Assembly: GCA_950295325.1 (NCBI GenBank)
Contig: OX485806.1
Span: 41,044,001-41,108,000, forward strand
DNA from: Polytrichum commune
Lineage: Eukaryota > Streptophyta > Polytrichopsida > Polytrichales > Polytrichaceae
Direction: 5' to 3'
Length of the DNA stretch: 64,000 nucleotides
A program made the translations under genes and the position numbers. Positions 59,395-64,000 of this stretch are shown here, in pieces; positions within the stretch are counted from its first letter, which is position 1, and each line of letters begins with the position of its first letter. The notes beneath the pieces were generated by a model that saw nothing but the letters and a program-made list of their open reading frames with translations, was not told the DNA's origin and searched no databases.

Positions 59395-62300
59395 AAATTG
59401 TTAGCCATTGATTCCAACCACCAAGTTCTATGATCAACGTCATAGTCCGACCGGGAATTGTGGAAAATGTTACAATCAAAGCCAATTGTGAGCCCCAAAA
59501 GACTCTATGGCCATGTGAAATTAAAAAGGGCCTTGTATTTCAGGTACCAAATCTTCACTTCACATTGTACACCTTATGTTACATAAGATCATATATCACT
59601 TATTGAATGGCAATTAGAATGATGTATTTCTACTCTACATTTATTGCGTTCGTCAATTATTGCAGATGTGTCTAGACATTCCTTACAATAAATTTATTAT
59701 TGTAATCTTTCATTATGGGACAAGATATTACAGGTCACAAATAAATTCAGGAATGTGGTGGAGGTCACAGAGAGTGTGAAGATGCTATTATAGGGATTTG
59801 AACTACTAGATGGCAACAAGGACGGTTGCATTAAGAAGGTTAAATCTCCATCCAATCGAATGTGATCAGACAGAGAAAAAAATAACAAAATAAGATTCAT
59901 CCATGCCATGTATAATGCCATGCTCAATTCTCTAAATGCAGCTTTGTGGAAATTGGACTGGCAGGTGGATGCCAACGGTTGCCTTGATCTAAGTGGTCGA
60001 CTAATAGTACTAGGAAAATATGGAGGGGCATATACATATATTCTAAACTCATGTAAACATCCAAGTTCAATATGGGACGTTGATCACATATGAAACTTAA
60101 CTTTCCATTTATTGGGTTTGTACATGAATCTTTCTAGCTTCAATTGAAGTGCGGAGCGTGGAGGATATGCAACTGGGCGGGGTCTCCTTTGATCTCATCA
60201 AGAGATCGCTGCGCATACAAAATGTAATTTGAACCTCGATTTTTTTTCTATGAATTTGATGTCAAACTACAATTTCACAATTGACAAATATAGAAGGGTT
60301 GCCAAACTAATTTTTAATCAATTGCGTGCTCTTTTGGTTGACGTCTTAGAAACCAATATTTGCAACAACTCGCTTAAAGCTGGTAGATATTATTGAAGAA
60401 GCAGTAGATAAGTTGGGAATTATGGACAAGAATATGGATGGGGGTAAGTTATGCGTTAAAGCTCGATTGGAACCTGAGTTTTTGCGTGCTCTTTCGTGAA
60501 GGGGTTTGCAGACTTCCTCCAACCGATCTACCAAACGTTTGTAGAGTTTGGACAAGTATAGTGGTACTTGAGCTAGGATAAAGAGATCCAAGCTCAAATT
60601 TTGGTAAGAACCAATTATTGTGACTCTGCTATATGTCTCTGTAGTTAGAAAAATTCCGAATGTTTATGCAATTTTTTTTTACATAATTGAGGTTATGAAC
60701 TCTTAGTAATTCATAGTGAGTTGGCTTTGTAGGTGGATGTCAAGTATTCAGAAAGACTTGTTGATGGCATCCCAATGTATGCAGAGGTCAATTCAACTAG
60801 ACTTGGTTGTCACACTCCACGTGAGTTTGCAGGGAGTGCGAGAAATGTACCTTTGGTCAAGCAAAAAATCAATGCAAGAGTAAACCAAGATACCATATTA
60901 TCACAGAATGCCAAGGTATTCTTAAATTTCACCTTACTTTCTGAAACAACATGATTTGAGGTGTCCAAAATGAATTCCATATGTATAAAGGAATAAACTA
61001 GTGTTATAATTGGTGATTGTCTTTTTTTTAACCCCACTGGGACATATATAAGTCCAACAGAGGATGTTTCTGTTTTCAATACCGTTCGGGTCTTTTATAA
61101 TATATAAGAACCTCCATACCTAGTAGTATCAATATGGCAAAATGGTATTCACCCAAATATTGATTGGGTACACCTTGAATTCTCTCACCTTGACTTGTGT
61201 TACAATTTTGATACTAGCCGGGTGGGTAATATTGTTGATATTTGATAATAGATACCATGCCTCCACATGTATACAAGTCCAACATTGGAATATACGTAAT
61301 GATTTCTCAACTCACCTTCATGCAATTTCTAGTAAACACTTAGTTTTTCTTGACGCTGACTTGCAGCAAGTACACTATGTCAAGTAAAAAACTTACTAGA
61401 GAACCTTTTCATAGTTCACGTGAGAAAGTGACAAGCTCACAAAATGGGAAATTTTGGGAACGATTTGAAGCAGCTTCAGAAGCAGGAAGATGAAACTGGT
61501 GTGAAGATCGAGTATTACCAAAGACAATTACGAGATGTGCCACCCAACTCCGAAGATCAAACCCCATGTATAGATCAGTGAGATAGAATCAGTAATTGGC
61601 AAAAGCCCAAATATGAGTCTATGAGAATATTGGAAGACATTCAAAATTTAGGTGACCTCTTGGAACACATGCAACATGTATTTTGCTTGATGCAGTCCAA
61701 GAATGTGAGAGTTTCAGATAGGGGCCTAGATCCAACATCCTTGGCATTGTTGCCTTGTTGGCAATGGTTGAAAATGACACCATTAGAATGTGGGTTGCAA
61801 ATCAAATTAATTTATTCTTTAATTCATCCTAAGGGTTTTGATGCAACCATAATTCTACCATGGTTTTAACTCATTAATATTACATTGTGCAAAAACAAAA
61901 ACAAAGTTGATCATATGACTTGGTGTGATTTTGGGTGGTATGATACAAGGGCATTGGCAGGATTCTTGGGGGAGAAAAATATGACTGCCATAGTGTGTAA
62001 ATCGAGGAGTAACATCGAGTTCCTTGATGATGAAGAGAAAGGTCTTCATGGCTTTGCAAAAAATCGGGGTGCAAAAATTAACGGTAGTTTCCGAATTATT
62101 ACACCGAATACGAAAAAATGAGCAAATGCAATTTGTTTCATTCATACAACAACTCCATAAGCCCATCATATGACTGGTTTAGGTTGATTCTTAACTTTGT
62201 AGGTACTATTTGTCACGTATGAACTACATGTGTTTTGAACAACCTCCTAATTAGCACAAAAAAATTTGCACTAAGATGATCTTTCAACTTCTATAGGTGC

Positions 62301-62968
62301 TATAGACACAGTGACAATGCACCAACTATAACTAAGGACCGCACTCAGAAGCTCCTTAACTTGACAAGTGAAGAACCTATGCCAGAGGGTTTCCTTGGCT
62401 CTCGGGGCGGTCAGTGTGTTAAAAATTTGAGGATATAGGTACGAACAACCACTATTTTATACGGGGGTATTATTTTCAATTTTTTTTCACATGCTATCAT
62501 TATGTAATTTTCTACTTTGGGTTAATAGAAAAGGGGCTTGCATTACTTATAATTCCAAATTACCTATTATTTCATACCCTATAGTACTTTAAAGATGTCC
62601 AGTGCCATTTTTGATACACTATATTACTCTAAAGTCCATTTATAATTTTTTGTCCCCATGTTTTTAAAATACCCTATCATTTGTTCGCACGTATATTGCT
62701 ACTCCAACAAATCACTACCCCCCCCCCCCACCTTGGCTACGTTGTTAATCTACTCCATTTAAACAAAAAAAATTGTGTTGACCATGGACATAGATGGATA
62801 CAGGTTACGTATAACGCTATTCTTTCAACTATTCTCATACCTTCAAGTCTACGAAACAAAAAGTCACATCAAGAGTGCTCTGAAATACATCAAGATTGTT
62901 GCGGTGTTGCCTGATGGTGGCATGATAATCTATGACAAAGACATAGGAACACTATATTCGTTAATTTG
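59395..62968 (+). pseudogene. Broken multi-exon gene of the GMI1/SMCHD1 type (SMC hinge domain)
   Basis: Exon-like blocks with GT/AG borders include 59430-59543 (VIVRPGIVENVTI), 59734-59860 (KFRNVVEVTESVKML, then in-frame TAG 59791), 59965-60091 (VDANGCLDLSGRL...KYGG), about 60145-60222, and 60734-60915 (MYAEVNSTRLGCHTPREF). The SMC hinge follows: 61735-61830 (ILGIVALLAMVENDTI), 61900-62121 (ALAGFLGEKNMTAIVCKS), 62299-62438 (SEEPMPEGFLG) and 62796-62968 (LFFQLFSYLQVYETKSH, AVLPDGGMIIYD). These match, from memory, the hinge of plant GMI1 and animal SMCHD1. GMI1 relatives act in DNA repair and chromatin; DMS3 is a related hinge protein in RNA-directed DNA methylation. The TAG and missing N-terminal exons suggest a pseudogene or decayed duplicate, although exon calls are approximate. 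Confidence 0.6.
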
Positions 62969-64000
62969 AGACTCTCTCTTGTCTCAAATTAATATATGAA
63001 CCACAACAACATGGTCTAATGTTTGGGTCATCCTACCTAAACCATCTTGATACGAGTTCTTAATTGGGTTCTTGATCTCAACACCCGCTTCAAAGTATTT
63101 GCATCTTATAACATTCCCCAAAATCTGTGTGATTTTATCCATGTTCATATATTTGTAACTGTCTCAAAATGCCGAAAAAGTCCCAAATTAATGAATATAG
63201 TAATTAGGGATATTGAACTCGGTTGTAGGTCTTAGATTTTTTTTGAATGCGGGTGTTTATATTTTATTTATTTATTTATTTATTTTTACCTTTTTGTGTT
63301 GTAAGCTGACAGTGTGCATTTTGGAATCGTAGAATAGAATCGATCTAGAGGCTGTTTACAGTTACAATTCAAGTTTCTCCATATCCTGCATCTTGAACTT
63401 TTCTTAATCTCGAAATAAACCTGCAGAACAAGCACCAAAAAGGAACAATCAATTCATCTCCATAAAGCTTGAGTGAAATTAGGACTTGAGGGATCACATG
63501 AGGTCCGAAGCTTTCGACATCCTGTATAAAATTGCTCACCGTGCAGGCTTACTTCAGCACAATCTTTAGGGTTAGAATGCTCTCGATATTCGAAGCGAGT
63601 GATTTGCGTAGTTGCATGTCACCGTTGGCACACCAGTGATTGCAACTCAACCTCAATCTAGAATCTACTAATTTACAGCGCCCGCAAACAAAATTGAAAA
63701 TTCTCATCACCATGTGTCGAACTTCATCAAAATAGAGGATCTTCATAATCGTCGAATCAATGGAAATTCCTCAAAGACCTCCCAATTCTACACCCTGGAG
63801 CTGATTCATAGTACTCAGTATGTAACCCGATAGTATCTACATGCAGAATCGAGGGAATAACACGAGGGGGTCACTAGCAAAATTTAAGAAAACCACGTGC
63901 GAGAAAATATAGGGTGGATTTTATTCAAGACACGTAATTTTTACATTTTTTTTTAGATATACAATAGCGTCCTCTGAATGTAAATTTTGGAAATTATATA
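62969..64000. other. 3' edge of window, no gene recognised
   Basis: A (TTTA)n run lies at 63262-63285. No coding region could be supported; short minus-strand frames near 63549-63746 lack domains. Confidence 0.5.

Overview
The window looks like nuclear DNA of a streptophyte, probably a land plant. It is AT-rich, has spliceosomal introns of about 0.8-1.4 kb, and carries a plant-type polyubiquitin gene, an F-box/LRR gene of an Arabidopsis At5g67140-like type, an S1 self-incompatibility-homologue (SPH) gene, and plant transposon families (Ty3/gypsy, MULE, pogo/Tigger, TAA-flanked MITEs). The species cannot be named from sequence alone. The chief retrotransposon resembles elements I recall from charophyte algae, which favours a non-flowering lineage, but that is inference.

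Region 1 (1-8612) is a nearly full-length Ty3/gypsy retrotransposon and the most notable item. It encodes gag with CCHC knuckles, an aspartic protease, then an inserted C5-cytosine DNA methyltransferase domain, then RT, RNase H and integrase, and ends in a PHD finger. It therefore pairs a DNA-methylation writer with a probable histone-tail reader. Its frame is interrupted by three TAG codons and one 1-nt shift. The TAG between methyltransferase and pol sits in a perfect UAG-CAR-YYA readthrough context.

Region 2 (10626-15840, minus) is a five-exon F-box/LRR gene whose exons I joined by splice sites and phase. Region 3 (15958-28137) is mostly non-coding: duplicated flanks, an inverted MITE pair around a 120-bp tandem array, a 317-bp TIR element, and one terminal exon of an unrecognised basic protein. 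Region 4 (28138-34826, minus) holds an intron-containing endonuclease/exonuclease/phosphatase (EEP) gene related to LINE endonucleases but without reverse transcriptase. It may continue through two more exons to 28138. Introns of both multi-exon genes are full of local tandem duplications that sometimes copied splice sites or exon pieces.

Region 5 (37.7-44.5 kb) has a GC-rich island with an 18-bp palindrome, a duplicated 5' end of an SPH gene followed by the intact SPH gene, a roughly 62-72 bp tandem array, and a five-unit polyubiquitin gene (minus). Region 6 (44.8-53.5 kb) is a transposon bed: a MITE nested inside another MITE, a further TAA-flanked MITE, a decayed pogo/Tigger element and a decayed MULE. 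Region 7 (54.3-64 kb) has a 47-bp minisatellite, a gypsy integrase remnant and a broken multi-exon gene of the GMI1/SMCHD1 type (SMC hinge).

Host genes that look functional are the F-box gene, the EEP gene, SPH and polyubiquitin. They share no visible pathway. Most of the rest is mobile DNA or its debris.
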